Shown here: positions 45,374 to 55,390 of the stretch, one piece after another
Numbering within the stretch: position 1 is the stretch's first letter
Layout of the letters: every line of letters begins with the position of its first letter
From: Alteromonadaceae bacterium XY-R5
GTDB taxonomy: Bacteria; Pseudomonadota; Gammaproteobacteria; Enterobacterales; Alteromonadaceae
Reading direction: 5' to 3'
Assembly (NCBI GenBank): GCA_001660395.1
Contig: LXWE01000002.1
Span: forward strand, 1,178,001 to 1,242,000
Length of the DNA stretch: 64,000 bases
The notes under the pieces: model-generated
Databases searched by the model: none
Told to the model about the DNA's origin: nothing
Seen by the model: only the letters and a program-made list of their open reading frames with translations
Made by a program: the position numbers and the translations under genes

Positions 45374-46705
45374 ATGCTAACGAACTTTTTTGACACGCTG
45401 TTTAAGTTAAAGCAGCACGGGACCAATGTAAAAACGGAAGTTATCGCCGGATTAACCACCTTTGCTGCCATGTCTTATGTACTGGTAGTAAACCCTGCCA
45501 TTCTCTCTGCCAGCGGCATGCCAATTGAAGGCTTGATCACAGTCACGGCTCTGGCAGCCTGTGTCGGTACTCTGCTCATGGCGATGATGACCAACTATCC
45601 GGTTGCACTTGCACCTGGCATGGGCCTTAACGCCTTTTTTGCCTTTACCATTTGTTTAACTCGCGAAGTACCGTGGGATGCAGCATTAGGGATTGTGTTC
45701 TGGAACGGTATTTTGTTCCTGTTAATGTCAGTTTCGGGGATTCGTACCAAAATCGCCAATGCCATTCCTGCTGCGCTGAAAATTGGGGTGCAATGTGGTA
45801 TCGGTTTGTTTATTGCCTTTATTGGTTTAAAAAATGCCGGACTCATCGTTGATAACCCAGCGACGTTTGTGTCAATAGGCGACCTTTCTCACCCTGCAAC
45901 TCTGCTAGCCCTGGCCGGTATTATCCTGACCATTATTCTGGTGACCAAAAAAGTCACGGGGGCCATTTTGATTTCTGTAGTGGTGCTAACCGTCATTGGT
46001 GCATTCATCCCGGAAGGTGAAGGTTACCTGACAGCACACCCAGACGCTGTAGTTGGCTTACCTGATAGCATCAGCAATACCTTCTTTGCATTTGATTTGA
46101 TGTATCCCATTGAGCATTTTGCTGAAACCTGGGATCTTATCTTTGCCCTGGTGTTCGTTAACATGTTTGATACCATCGGCACCCTGATTGGCGTATCTCG
46201 CCGCGCCAACCTGTTAGATGAAAAAGGTCAGCTGCCTAAAATCGGTAAAGCCATGACCGCTGATGCGGCTGCCAGTGTTGCCGGTGCTGCACTGGGTACC
46301 TCACCAGTTACCTCTTATGTTGAATCTGCAGCTGGTGTATCTGCCGGTGGCCGTACCGGCCTGACGGCTGTTGTCGTGGCTATCTGCTTTATTTTAGCGC
46401 TGTTCCTGACCCCCGTAATGAAAGTGATTCCATTGATGGCAACCACACCTGCATTGATGATGGTGGGCATCTTAATGATGGACTCAATTCGTCAGCTCGA
46501 TTTTGATGATTTAACCTCACTTGCCACTGCCACGGTCGCCTTAATGGCGATGCCACTTACCTTTAGCATCAGCGAAGGGATTGCATTAGGGTTTATTACT
46601 TACGTTGGCTTAATGCTGGGTAACGGCAAATATAAGGAAGTCAGCCTGATCACATATATCCTGGCTGCAGTATTTGTGCTGCGCTACGTGTTTGATTTGA
46701 AATAA
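45374..46705 (+). CDS. Purine base permease, AzgA/GhxP-PurP type
   Basis: 443 aa inner-membrane proton symporter for adenine, guanine and/or hypoxanthine. Family blocks are T-E-V-I-A-G-L-T-T-F-A-A-M-S-Y-V, A-P-G-M-G-L-N-A-F-F-A-F, F-D-T-I-G-T-L-I-G-V-S-R-R-A and G-T-S-P-V-T-S-Y-V-E-S-A-A-G-V. About 13 membrane segments. The presence of adenine deaminase on the opposite strand favours adenine as one substrate. Convergent with the prolyl oligopeptidase gene. It carries a palindrome copy like the receptors, so it is probably under the same regulator. Confidence 0.93.
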   Translation: MLTNFFDTLFKLKQHGTNVKTEVIAGLTTFAAMSYVLVVNPAILSASGMPIEGLITVTALAACVGTLLMAMMTNYPVALAPGMGLNAFFAFTICLTREVPWDAALGIVFWNGILFLLMSVSGIRTKIANAIPAALKIGVQCGIGLFIAFIGLKNAGLIVDNPATFVSIGDLSHPATLLALAGIILTIILVTKKVTGAILISVVVLTVIGAFIPEGEGYLTAHPDAVVGLPDSISNTFFAFDLMYPIEHFAETWDLIFALVFVNMFDTIGTLIGVSRRANLLDEKGQLPKIGKAMTADAAASVAGAALGTSPVTSYVESAAGVSAGGRTGLTAVVVAICFILALFLTPVMKVIPLMATTPALMMVGILMMDSIRQLDFDDLTSLATATVALMAMPLTFSISEGIALGFITYVGLMLGNGKYKEVSLITYILAAVFVLRYVFDLK

Positions 46706-46721
46706 TCGGACAAACAGATAA

Positions 46722-46753
46722 GAAAAAGCCCGAACTTAGTTCGGGCTTTTTTA
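46722..46753. terminator. Bidirectional terminator between purine permease and prolyl oligopeptidase
   Basis: AAAAAGCCCGAAC-tta-GTTCGGGCTTTTTT between convergent genes. Confidence 0.9.
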
Positions 46754-46772
46754 TGTGTGTTAAATAAACACC

Positions 46773-48932
46773 TTATTCAGGCAAAGATTCGATCCCCATG
46801 TTATACAGGGTAAAACCAAAGATATCCGCATACTGCTCGATGATCTTGCTGGTTGGTGTACCTGCTCCATGACCAGCATTGGTTTCAATCCGAATTAACG
46901 TCGGATTCTCTCCGTTCTGCTTGGCCTGGAGTTCTGCCGCGAACTTAAAAGAGTGCGCTGGAACAACCCTGTCATCATGATCACCTGTGGTAATCAGAGT
47001 TGCCGGATAGCGCACACCAGCGTTAACGTTATGCACAGGTGAATAGCCCTGCAAATATTTGAACATCTCTTCGCTTTGCTCTGAGGTGCCGTAATCGTAT
47101 GCCCAGCCTGCACCAGCAGTAAAGGTGTGATAACGCAGCATGTCCAGTACGCCCACCGCCGGCAATGCCACTTTGAATAGATCAGGACGCTGTGTTAAGC
47201 AGGCGCCTACGAGTAAGCCACCATTAGACCCACCTCGAATCGCCAGATAGTCACTGGACGTGTACTTTTCTGCATTCAGATATTCAGCTGCCGCAATGAA
47301 GTCATCAAACACATTCTGTTTATGTAACTGTGTTCCGGCTTTGTGCCAGGCTTTACCGTACTCACCGCCGCCGCGAATGTTGGCCACGGCATACACTCCG
47401 CCCATTTCTAACCATGCAGCATTAGTTGCACTAAAATGTGGTGTGATACTGATATTAAAGCCGCCGTAACCATACAGGATCGTCGGATTTTTGCCGTTAA
47501 GCTCAGTCCCTTTTTTATAGGTGATTAGCATTGGCACTTTGGTGCCGTCTTTAGAGGAATAGAACACCTGTTCAGTGGTGTACTGCTCTGACTCAAACGG
47601 GCTGTTTGACTCCCGATAAACATTGGATTCACCTGACTTGGCGTCAAAGCTGAAAATCGTCGCTGGTGTACTGTAGTTAGTAAACGAGTAGTACAGAGTC
47701 GATTCGTTTTTCTTCCCCTCAAAGCCTGACACACTGCCTAAACCTGGCAAGCTGATATCACGCACCAATTTGCCGTCGTAATCAAACTGCTTAACTTGAT
47801 CCAGTGCATCTACCATGTACTGAGCGAAGATATAGCCCGCTCCGGTGCTGACACTTAAAACATGCTCTGTTTCAGGGATCACATCTATCCAGTTATCGGG
47901 CGTAGGATTACTGGCCTGCACTTTCACCAGACGTTTATTTGGGGCATTCAGGTTTGTCACCAGATACAGGGTATCGCCTTTGCTATCGAGCATATAGGTG
48001 TCTGAATCTGTGTTATCTAACACTGTTACCAGTTTACTGTCCGGTTTGCTTAAATCTTTTAAAAACAGCTTATTACCAGAGGTAGATGTTGAAGCACTGA
48101 TTAATAGATAATGATTGTCTTCGCTGACTTCAGCCCCAACGTAACGGTGTTTCTCAGCCTCAGTGCCACCAAAAATCAGCGCATCATCTGACTGCGGAGT
48201 GCCCAGTTTATGGAAGTAGACTTTATGCTGGTCGGTTTTCGCAGATAATTCGCTACCTTCCGGCTTATCGTAACTGGAATAATAGAAACCTTGGTTACCC
48301 AGCCAGGCAATATCACTGAACTTTACATCCTGTAACGGCGTTTCTAACGCTTTACCGCTGTCTGTTTCCAGCACAATCACCTTGCGCCAGTCACTGCCAC
48401 CTTCCGAGATCTGATAAGCCGCCAGACTGCCGTCTTCAGAGAATGAAATACCGGCAAGTGACGTCGTACCATCGTCGCTAAATGTATTCGGATCCAGGAA
48501 TACCTCGGGCTCTCCCCCATTAAGCTGGCGATACAACACGTATTGGTTTTGTAACCCGTCATTGCGGTAGAAATAGGTATATTTGCCCTCAGTAAAAGGT
48601 GCGGTAACCTTTTCATAGTCCATCAGGGTGCGCAGGCGCTTTTCAATCGCTTCGCGATAGGGTATCTGGTTAAGGTAATCAAAGGTCACTTTATTTTGTG
48701 CCTTGACCCAGGCTGCCGTTTCATCACTTAAATCGTCTTCTAACCAACGATAAGGATCTGCCACCTGATGGCCAAAATAGGTATCGACCACATCATCTTT
48801 GCGAGTCTCGGGATAAACAATCTGCATAGTCTGCTTACTTGAATGGGTTTGAGGCGTTTGAGAAGTGGCTGTGGTAGCCGGTTGACACCCTGCCAGTGCC
48901 AGCATGACCGAACAGGCGATCATATGTTTCAT
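46773..48932 (-). CDS. Prolyl oligopeptidase (S9A), lipoprotein
   Basis: Serine peptidase that cuts short peptides after proline. 719 aa from the ATG at 48932 ([16 protein letters not shown]), which has AAGGAAA upstream and gives a clean lipoprotein signal; the frame runs 34 codons further but without signal logic. N-terminal seven-bladed propeller, then alpha/beta hydrolase with nucleophile R-G-G-S-N-G-G-L-L, Asp in D-H-D-D-R-V and His in N-A-G-H-G-A-G. All three catalytic residues present. Membrane-anchored and probably periplasmic, so likely for peptide nutrition. Confidence 0.94.
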   Translation of the reverse strand: MKHMIACSVMLALAGCQPATTATSQTPQTHSSKQTMQIVYPETRKDDVVDTYFGHQVADPYRWLEDDLSDETAAWVKAQNKVTFDYLNQIPYREAIEKRLRTLMDYEKVTAPFTEGKYTYFYRNDGLQNQYVLYRQLNGGEPEVFLDPNTFSDDGTTSLAGISFSEDGSLAAYQISEGGSDWRKVIVLETDSGKALETPLQDVKFSDIAWLGNQGFYYSSYDKPEGSELSAKTDQHKVYFHKLGTPQSDDALIFGGTEAEKHRYVGAEVSEDNHYLLISASTSTSGNKLFLKDLSKPDSKLVTVLDNTDSDTYMLDSKGDTLYLVTNLNAPNKRLVKVQASNPTPDNWIDVIPETEHVLSVSTGAGYIFAQYMVDALDQVKQFDYDGKLVRDISLPGLGSVSGFEGKKNESTLYYSFTNYSTPATIFSFDAKSGESNVYRESNSPFESEQYTTEQVFYSSKDGTKVPMLITYKKGTELNGKNPTILYGYGGFNISITPHFSATNAAWLEMGGVYAVANIRGGGEYGKAWHKAGTQLHKQNVFDDFIAAAEYLNAEKYTSSDYLAIRGGSNGGLLVGACLTQRPDLFKVALPAVGVLDMLRYHTFTAGAGWAYDYGTSEQSEEMFKYLQGYSPVHNVNAGVRYPATLITTGDHDDRVVPAHSFKFAAELQAKQNGENPTLIRIETNAGHGAGTPTSKIIEQYADIFGFTLYNMGIESLPE

Positions 48933-49057
48933 GTTGCTTTCCTTATTTATTCTATTTATTCCTGCCAGCTGCCAATGGCGTACCTGGCTATGTCCGGGAA
49001 TAAAGTACTGAGGCGATAAAGGAAAGTCCAGCAATCACAACAAATTAGCGTACCAGT

Positions 49058-49083
49058 GCCTTGTCCATGTACATGAACAAGGC
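49058..49083. repeat. 26-bp near-perfect inverted repeat
   Basis: GCCTTGT-C-CATGTACATG-A-ACAAGGC, one mismatch pair; lies about 60 bp past the chemoreceptor stop, with no T-run. Terminator, operator or repeat element not decided. Confidence 0.5.
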
Positions 49084-49139
49084 TGATTGAGGAATAATTG
49101 GAATATGTGACTGCACGAAGTAGTCGATTATTTGCGTTG

Positions 49140-50672
49140 CTATACGCGGAAGAAACTTACCTGATTGTCCAGGCTTACCAGCATACTTGCCTGATGATCC
49201 AATTGCTGGCGAATATCACTGATACGACGTTGGTTCTCATCTGACTGATGCTTAATCATTTGGATATTATTATTTATATCTTCTGCCACTGCGGTTTGCT
49301 CTTCCGCGCCCACAGCCACCTGACTATTGAGTTCAACAATGCGGCCAATGGCGGTCACAATCGACTGATACTCTGTGCCTGAGTTTTCTGTCAGTAAAAG
49401 TACCTGTTCTGTATTGTCACTGGAGCTTTGCATCATCGCCTCGGCGTTCGCAGCACCGCCCTGGATCACCTGAATGATATGGGTAATTTCACTGATAGAT
49501 GCCTGTGTGCGTTGCGCCAGGGTTCTAACTTCATCGGCTACCACAGCAAATCCCCGTCCCTGATCGCCTGCTCTGGCGGCTTCAATGGCCGCATTTAGTG
49601 CCAGTAAGTTAGTCTGGTCAGCGATATTTCCGATCACTCCGAGGATGCTTGAGATTTCAGCACTGTCCTGATGCAATTTATTCACTGCATCAGCAGCAGA
49701 ACCGATGCCCTGCGCGAGTGTTTGCATCGCATTTAAGGTTTCACCAACGACCTTCCCACCTGAATGAGATGCACTCTCTGCCCCATCACTTTCTCGCGCC
49801 GCATCGCTGGCCCCCTGAGCAATTTGCACTGTGGCCGCAGCCATCTCAGTAATCGCCGTGGCCAACATATCCGTCTGCAGTTGTTGTTCGTTGACGGCAT
49901 TATCGGTTGCACTCACATCTACGCCAATTTGCTGGGTCGCCTGCTTAAATTTGCTCATGATCCGATGTACGTCGGTCATTACGGTCTGTAATTCTGCCGC
50001 AGACTGATTTAACGCTTCGTTTAACAACCCAAACTCATCTTCTCTTTGATTATCGACTCTGGCGGTTAAATCGCCCTGAGCAATACGTTGAGCAAATCCT
50101 AACGATTGGGTAAGCGGTGTCATAATCGTATTCACCAACCACCAGGCCATGACAATACTGCCTAACACAGTAATCACCACAGCCCCCCAAATGGTATCCA
50201 CCACCATTTCTCGAGTATGAATAAAACGTGCTAGCTCGGCATTTTTTGCGGCAAACAATTGATCTGAGGCATCATTGGCTTCTTTTACAATTTGCTTTTT
50301 CCGCTCGTCCGACATGCCCTGCTCACGGCCGGTACGGAAGTTAGACTGGTATTCATCCACTTCTGTTTTAATGCGACGTAGTTTTAACACACGGTCTGGC
50401 TCATCCACCGTATTGATCACACTGTCCAGAATCTTGTGTACCTGCTGTAAATGCTGCTGATAATTAGCCAGATATTGTTCATCACGCATCAGCATAAAAT
50501 CCGCCTGACTTAAACGCGCCTGATACAAGAGTGCACTGGCAGATGATATATTCGAAAGACGTTCAGATTGTAATGCCTGTTTGCCCAGCATAATGTGCGC
50601 AACCACACCCAGCATTAAAATAAAAAAGGCCAGCGCCATTAACGCTGCATAGAGTTTCCGTTTGAGGCTCAT
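49140..50672 (-). CDS. Methyl-accepting chemotaxis protein
   Basis: 510 aa from the ATG at 50672 ([17 protein letters not shown]), which directly starts a membrane anchor; a longer frame to 50768 would put 32 odd residues before it. Periplasmic helical sensor of about 150 residues, second membrane segment near 175-195 ([16 protein letters not shown]), HAMP domain ([13 protein letters not shown]), and signalling domain with tip [21 protein letters not shown]. No CheR pentapeptide. Sensor ligand unknown. Confidence 0.93.
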   Translation of the reverse strand: MSLKRKLYAALMALAFFILMLGVVAHIMLGKQALQSERLSNISSASALLYQARLSQADFMLMRDEQYLANYQQHLQQVHKILDSVINTVDEPDRVLKLRRIKTEVDEYQSNFRTGREQGMSDERKKQIVKEANDASDQLFAAKNAELARFIHTREMVVDTIWGAVVITVLGSIVMAWWLVNTIMTPLTQSLGFAQRIAQGDLTARVDNQREDEFGLLNEALNQSAAELQTVMTDVHRIMSKFKQATQQIGVDVSATDNAVNEQQLQTDMLATAITEMAAATVQIAQGASDAARESDGAESASHSGGKVVGETLNAMQTLAQGIGSAADAVNKLHQDSAEISSILGVIGNIADQTNLLALNAAIEAARAGDQGRGFAVVADEVRTLAQRTQASISEITHIIQVIQGGAANAEAMMQSSSDNTEQVLLLTENSGTEYQSIVTAIGRIVELNSQVAVGAEEQTAVAEDINNNIQMIKHQSDENQRRISDIRQQLDHQASMLVSLDNQVSFFRV

Positions 50673-51143
50673 GTTAGGTCCAGATTGAGTGTGAGTTGCC
50701 TGTAAAAGCGAGGTATTTGTCCGCGCAAACAAGGCCTGTTGGCGTAGCGCCGCTAGAAAGGTGCGCAAAATATCAACATCTGCACGCTTTACAGGTATAA
50801 AATAAAATACTTGAGTATTTTAAACATTACTCATACTCGCAAAGCAGTACCGCCACTAATGACATATATTCTTTTTGTATCAGTATCTTAGATAAAGCGC
50901 AGATATTCCTGACGAAATTAAAGGGGTAACAAATTTGTTGGCGTAAGCAAGAAAATTAAGCCACAGCGTTTCAACCTATGCATTTGGATTCCCTGAGTGA
51001 AACTGAGTCAACGCCTGTTTTGCCTGACTTATGCCTTCAAGTACTACCATATTGATAATTGAATACAGCGCGCGCTTTCTTGCGAAGCTGACGCTTTTGA
51101 GATAGCGTTTATTCAGAATCAAGGCCCTACGAGTAGTCCCTTT
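50673..51143. other. Intergenic region between chemoreceptor and solute-binding-like gene
   Basis: 471 bp, no gene found. It contains a 20-bp inverted repeat TAAAATACT-TG-AGTATTTTA at 50803-50822, about 130 bp upstream of the chemoreceptor start, a likely regulator site. The rest is unremarkable. Confidence 0.5.
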
Positions 51144-51893
51144 TTGCGAAGTTTTGTTTTAACCACCTATCTGATTTTTCAGAGTTGGGCCAGTGCCAAC
51201 ACCTACATCGTCGCCTCTCAAGACTTCGATTATTACCCGCATTACGATTTTTCGGCGCCGACAGACAAAGGTTTTATCTGGTCAGTACTCGAAGCCTACA
51301 GCGCCTATTCAGGTGATACATTCATCTACCAGTCGATGCCGGTGATGCGGCTGCAAATTGAACTGGAAAAAGGCACGGTTGATTTGATTTATCCTGACAA
51401 TCCTCTGTTTACCAGTGCCGTTAAGAAGTATTACAGCGAAACCGTTGTTACGACTGTTGGAGGCACCATTCTGCCGCCAAACGATGTCGGCAAAGGCATA
51501 GATAGAATAAAACGCCTGAGTTTGCCACTGGGGTTTACGCCACAAATTGGTTGGAATGATCGTTTACAGGAAGGACGTTTAAAACTCGAAGAAGTAAATG
51601 ATTGTTTATCCGCACTACAAATGGTCACGATGGGGCGCTCTCAGGCCGCGGATGTGGATTTTTTTGTGGCTAAGCACTTGTCCAGGGCCTATCCTGCTTT
51701 AGGCCAGTTCACACTCGACCCCGACCTTCCCCATGCGCCGGTCAAATTTATGCTGGCCACAGTGAAACAACGAGCGTTAATTGATAAAATCAATGGATTT
51801 CTGAGCAGTCATCCAGGCTTAATTGAAGAATTAAAGCACCGCTACGGACTTGAAGATCCCGAACTGGTGTTTAAGCGATTAGAACAGCATTAG
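51144..51893 (+). CDS. Exported solute-binding-like protein (SBP family 3-like)
   Basis: 249 aa. The frame has no ATG; the plausible start is the TTG at 51144, which gives a good signal peptide (R-S-F-V-L-T-T-Y-L-I-F-Q-S-W-A-S-A). The mature part has the pattern of truncated extracellular solute-binding proteins: D-K-G-F-I-W-S-V-L-E-A-Y, then M-P-V-M-R-L-Q-I-E-L-E-K-G-T-V-D-L-I-Y-P-D-N-P near residue 80. No transporter genes are adjacent. Such stand-alone proteins in this group are often of unknown function. The ribosome-binding site before the TTG is weak, so the start is uncertain. Confidence 0.7.
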   Translation: MRSFVLTTYLIFQSWASANTYIVASQDFDYYPHYDFSAPTDKGFIWSVLEAYSAYSGDTFIYQSMPVMRLQIELEKGTVDLIYPDNPLFTSAVKKYYSETVVTTVGGTILPPNDVGKGIDRIKRLSLPLGFTPQIGWNDRLQEGRLKLEEVNDCLSALQMVTMGRSQAADVDFFVAKHLSRAYPALGQFTLDPDLPHAPVKFMLATVKQRALIDKINGFLSSHPGLIEELKHRYGLEDPELVFKRLEQH

Positions 51894-51900
51894 CAGATAC

Positions 51901-51931
51901 AAAAAAGCCCCTTACAGGGGCTTTTTTATTT
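51901..51931. terminator. Bidirectional terminator
   Basis: AAAAAAGCCCCT-tac-AGGGGCTTTTTT between the solute-binding-like gene and the convergent sugar transporter. Confidence 0.9.
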
Positions 51932-51938
51932 TGGTGTA

Positions 51939-53264
51939 TTAAGACAGTTGAGCTTCACCTTCAGCACTGTCGGCCAACTTAGGTTTGCTACCAATTTCAC
52001 CATAAAAGGCGATAAACAAGTAACAAACAAACGGCAGGATGAAAGCGGTCTGAATACCGAAGTGATCCGCCAGATTACCCTGCAGTAGCGGAAGAATTGC
52101 GCCTCCCACAATGGCCAGACACAAAATACCTGATCCCTGACTGGTGTGAGGACCCAAGTCTTTCAATGCCAGGCTAAAGATAGTAGGGAACATAATGGAG
52201 TTGCACAAACCTACCAGCAAAATCGCATACATGGCCACACTGCCCTGACCTGTCATTGCAGTTGCCACCAGAACCGCTGCAATCACACTGTTAATTGCGA
52301 GAATACGCCCTGGCGCAAACCGTGTCATCAGGAACGACCCGACTAAACGACCAATCATGGCGCCGCCCCAGTAATACGCTACATAATGTGCGGCTTCGCT
52401 TTCCGCTAAGCCGGCGATGTTGGCTTCACCCAGGAAATTGACCAGGAAGCTGCCGATGGATACTTCAGCACCAACGTAAACAAAAATACCGACGGCCCCC
52501 AATACCAGATGGCGGTACTGAAACGCGCTGCCTTTGCTTGGCTCGCCATCGGAGGCCAGTTGCTCATCCTGAATATTGGGGAGATTTAAGCGAGAGAAAA
52601 TGGCGGCTAAAATCACCAGCACAGCGGCCAGCATTAAATATGGCCCTTTCACCGCATCCGCTTCAGCGGCTTTATCCATCGCATCTAAACCTGCTCCGGC
52701 AGCGGTCAGAATCAACATTCCACCAAACAGCGGCGCTAAGGTTGTGCCCATTGAATTAAATGCCTGCGTCAGGTTTAAACGGCTGGAAGCCGTCTCCGGT
52801 TTGCCCAAAATAGTTACGTATGGGTTCGCGGCGACCTGTAAAATCGTAATACCCGCGGCCAACACAAACAGTGCGCCTAAAAACAACGGATACGTGTGCA
52901 AACTTGCCGCCGGATAAAACAGCAAACAACCCACTGCAGCCACCAGCAACCCGGTTACCAGACCACGTTTATAGCCCATTGACTTAACCAGATATCCTGC
53001 CGGTAAAGACACGATAAAATAGGCACCAAAGAAGCAAAACTGGATCAGCATGGCCTGGGTGTAATTCAAATCAAATACGTTCTTCAAATGTGGGATCAAA
53101 ATGTCGTTAAGACAGGTAATAAATCCCCACATAAAGAACAACATAGTCAAAGACACTAAAGCAAAACGATTTCCGTCCTGACCTTGAGCCGTTTGCGTTG
53201 AAGTATTGAATGATGCAGCCACACTGCCCCCTTGAATTGATGTTTCGATTGCCGTCTCAGTCAA
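51939..53264 (-). CDS. MFS sugar permease, FucP/GluP type
   Basis: 441 aa proton symporter with about 12 membrane segments. N-terminal [19 protein letters not shown] is the marker of the fucose/glucose-galactose permease group (FucP, GluP, NagP); [10 protein letters not shown] and [12 protein letters not shown] support it. Substrate probably glucose/galactose or N-acetylglucosamine; not decidable. Divergent from a LacI-family gene with a 425-bp gap that holds palindromes, so probably regulated by that protein. Confidence 0.9.
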   Translation of the reverse strand: MTETAIETSIQGGSVAASFNTSTQTAQGQDGNRFALVSLTMLFFMWGFITCLNDILIPHLKNVFDLNYTQAMLIQFCFFGAYFIVSLPAGYLVKSMGYKRGLVTGLLVAAVGCLLFYPAASLHTYPLFLGALFVLAAGITILQVAANPYVTILGKPETASSRLNLTQAFNSMGTTLAPLFGGMLILTAAGAGLDAMDKAAEADAVKGPYLMLAAVLVILAAIFSRLNLPNIQDEQLASDGEPSKGSAFQYRHLVLGAVGIFVYVGAEVSIGSFLVNFLGEANIAGLAESEAAHYVAYYWGGAMIGRLVGSFLMTRFAPGRILAINSVIAAVLVATAMTGQGSVAMYAILLVGLCNSIMFPTIFSLALKDLGPHTSQGSGILCLAIVGGAILPLLQGNLADHFGIQTAFILPFVCYLFIAFYGEIGSKPKLADSAEGEAQLS

Positions 53265-53332
53265 CTTCGTAATGAAGCTTTACCTGCTTGTCAGACAGCA
53301 AAATGACGATGTTAATTTTTAGTTAAGCGCAA

Positions 53333-53350
53333 TATGACATTGATGTCATA
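53333..53350. promoter_or_regulatory. Perfect palindromic operator for the sugar permease
   Basis: TATGACAT-TG-ATGTCATA: perfect arms of eight, 69 bp upstream of the permease start. Confidence 0.7.
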
Positions 53351-53507
53351 AAAAAACAATCTTAAATTTTTAACAAAGATTCAGCCTTTTCTTAAACTTC
53401 ATTTTGAATTTTAAATATTCTTCTTTTAAATCAATCAAATCCATTTAAAACAAAGCATAAAGGCGATACCAGCCGCATTTAACTGAGTGCTGCCTTTTTG
53501 AACACAA

Positions 53508-53528
53508 AAATGACATCGATGGACATTT
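53508..53528. promoter_or_regulatory. Second, imperfect operator with central CG
   Basis: AAATGACATCGATGGACATTT: half-site TGACAT and the central CG typical of LacI-family sites; the second half is interrupted by one base. Confidence 0.5.
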
Positions 53529-53689
53529 ATTTTCGTTAACAGTTTGAAACACTGACTAAAATACAGGGAAAGTTAGGATTAAATTTGGATAAAGCTGACC
53601 GTCGATAGTACTCTTGACGCCATATTGTCTGATTCATGTCATGTTTTGGACAATCTAACGTCGTCAGGTCTGGCTAAAAAGGATCCCCA

Positions 53690-54703
53690 GTGAGCAAGGT
53701 GAATATTGAAGATGTCGCGACCCATGCCGGAGTGTCGGTCAAAACGGTGTCACGTGTCTTAAATAACGAATCGAATGTGCGTGACAAAACCCGTACGAAA
53801 GTACTGGCTACCATAGAAGCGCTTGGCTACAAGCCAAACTTGTATGCCAGACGATTACGGCAAAACCGCTCTTATCTGATCGGCATCTTGTACGACAACC
53901 CAACCGAAACCTATATCAACGCCATGCTCAACGGTGCCCTCTCTGGCTGCAATGAACAGGGCTATGAACTGATCATTCGGCCGGTAGATTATTTGTCGGC
54001 AGACTTGATTAAGCAGGTAACTGATTTGGTTGAACGTTCGAAAGTCGATGGCATCATTCTCAGCCCACCTCTTTCTGATAACGTTGCACTCATTGATGCC
54101 CTGAATCTGCTCAATGTTGCAACGGTACGTATTTCTCCCATGCACAAACAAGGTAACCCTTATGTTGTGTGCAACGAAACCGATGCCGCCAAACAGGTCG
54201 TAGAACATTTTCACTATCTTGGTCATCAGCACATCGGCATCATCATTGGTCACCCTGAACATGGTGCCAGCCAGTGGCGTTTGTCTGGTTATCGCCAGGC
54301 AATGGAAAGTGCAGGCATTAAGGTCCTGCCAGATTGGGAACAGCAAGGGGACTTTTCGTTTGAATCAGGTGAACGCTGCGCTCGTAAATTGCTGACATTA
54401 CCCGAACGCCCCACTGCTATTTTTGCCTCCAATGACGCTATGGCCGCCGGGGTGTATAAAGTGGCCCATCAACTAGGGATCCGTGTTCCCCATCAATTAT
54501 CTGTGATTGGCTTTGATGATGCGCCCGTCGCCGGTTATTTATGGCCACCGCTGACCACGGTACGGCAGCCTATCTTTGATTTGGCGAAACAAGCCGCAGA
54601 ACAAGTGATTGAACAAATCGCCCATTCAGATACGCCGGTGCCCAATCGAGAAACTCTGGAGTGCGAATTGGTGGTGCGCCATTCCACCAGCCCAGTGGTG
54701 TAA
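53690..54703 (+). CDS. LacI-family transcriptional regulator
   Basis: 337 aa from a GTG start at 53690 with AAGGAT upstream. N-terminal helix-turn-helix I-E-D-V-A-T-H-A-G-V-S-V-K-T-V-S-R-V-L-N, hinge helix with L-Y-A-R-R-L-R, then a periplasmic-binding-protein-like effector domain (F-A-S-N-D-A-M-A-A-G-V-Y, V-I-G-F-D-D-A-P). Divergent from the FucP/GluP-type permease, so a local sugar-responsive repressor is inferred. The variant R-L-R in place of the usual L-A-x-x-L hinge suggests an altered operator. Confidence 0.93.
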   Translation: MSKVNIEDVATHAGVSVKTVSRVLNNESNVRDKTRTKVLATIEALGYKPNLYARRLRQNRSYLIGILYDNPTETYINAMLNGALSGCNEQGYELIIRPVDYLSADLIKQVTDLVERSKVDGIILSPPLSDNVALIDALNLLNVATVRISPMHKQGNPYVVCNETDAAKQVVEHFHYLGHQHIGIIIGHPEHGASQWRLSGYRQAMESAGIKVLPDWEQQGDFSFESGERCARKLLTLPERPTAIFASNDAMAAGVYKVAHQLGIRVPHQLSVIGFDDAPVAGYLWPPLTTVRQPIFDLAKQAAEQVIEQIAHSDTPVPNRETLECELVVRHSTSPVV

Positions 54704-54710
54704 GGATCCA

Positions 54711-54739
54711 TAAAAAAAGCCACAGGATCGCTGTGGCTA
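54711..54739 (-). terminator. Terminator of the catalase-ankyrin operon
   Basis: AGCCACAG-N5-CTGTGGCT; the minus strand continues TTTTTTT, so it ends transcripts coming from the ankyrin gene. Confidence 0.8.
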
Positions 54740-54791
54740 AAGAGGTAGGAAGGTAACTTGTCGTTACTTCGCTTGGGGAGATAATCGGGCG

Positions 54792-55277
54792 TTATTCGCT
54801 TTGTTGCTGCTGTCGTAGCAATTCCAGGGTATCGTCCTGACCAAACATTTGGGCAAATTCTTCAATACTTAACCCTGCTTTATTCGTGTGATGTAAATCG
54901 CATTTTTCCGCATACAAACGTTTGGCCACACTAAATTCAGCCTTAACCAACGCCCCCATAAACGCGGTATTACCGCGTTTGTCTTCCAGACAGGCATTGG
55001 CACCATGGGCGAGCAGCACTTCAACTGCTTCAAGATTACCGTAATAAGCCGCCATCATCAGGGCGGTATAACTCTGGGTATTCACCAGATCAACTGGGAA
55101 ATCATGGGCCAAAAAGGTTTCCAGTACGTCAGTCTCATTGGTACGCGCTGCAGCAAAATAGTAGTCAATCAGTTCCTGCTGTTGCGTCTCGCTCTCAGAG
55201 CGGGTTGTTCCTTCGGCAGCATTAACCGGTGCCAGTAAAAACAGGTAGCAAACGGTGAATAGGAATAATGGTTTCAT
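54792..55277 (-). CDS. Exported ankyrin-repeat protein (AnkB-like)
   Basis: About 161 aa with a signal peptide (K-P-L-F-L-F-T-V-C-Y-L-F-L-L-A-P-V-N-A-A). Three to four ankyrin repeats (T-A-L-M-M-A-A-Y-Y-G-N-L-E-A-V-E-V-L-L-A and G-N-T-A-F-M-G-A-L-V-K). It lies 114 bp downstream of an exported catalase gene on the same strand, just as ankB follows katB in Pseudomonas aeruginosa, where it supports periplasmic catalase activity. Two adjacent ATGs (55280, 55277); the second has better spacing to GGAG. Confidence 0.85.
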   Translation of the reverse strand: MKPLFLFTVCYLFLLAPVNAAEGTTRSESETQQQELIDYYFAAARTNETDVLETFLAHDFPVDLVNTQSYTALMMAAYYGNLEAVEVLLAHGANACLEDKRGNTAFMGALVKAEFSVAKRLYAEKCDLHHTNKAGLSIEEFAQMFGQDDTLELLRQQQQSE

Positions 55278-55390
55278 CATAATCTCCAAAGGATGCCCAG
55301 GTAGCCCGCCCAAGCTTGCAGGAAAGAGCGTATAGGGCTACCCGGGACTTGCTCGTTAGCTAAGCGTTGTTATCACTGAATGATGCCGAA

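Larger units (their letters stand above)
53265..53689. other. Intergenic region between sugar permease and lacI-type gene
   Basis: 425 bp, AT-rich, no gene. Two candidate operator sites (53333 and 53508), and an ATTGTC/GACAAT pair around 53626-53656 near the regulator start. Confidence 0.5.

Noticed and set aside
53855-54346. 163-codon antisense frame in the LacI-family gene
   Set aside because: The sense frame has a full LacI domain structure; no start signals on the antisense strand.
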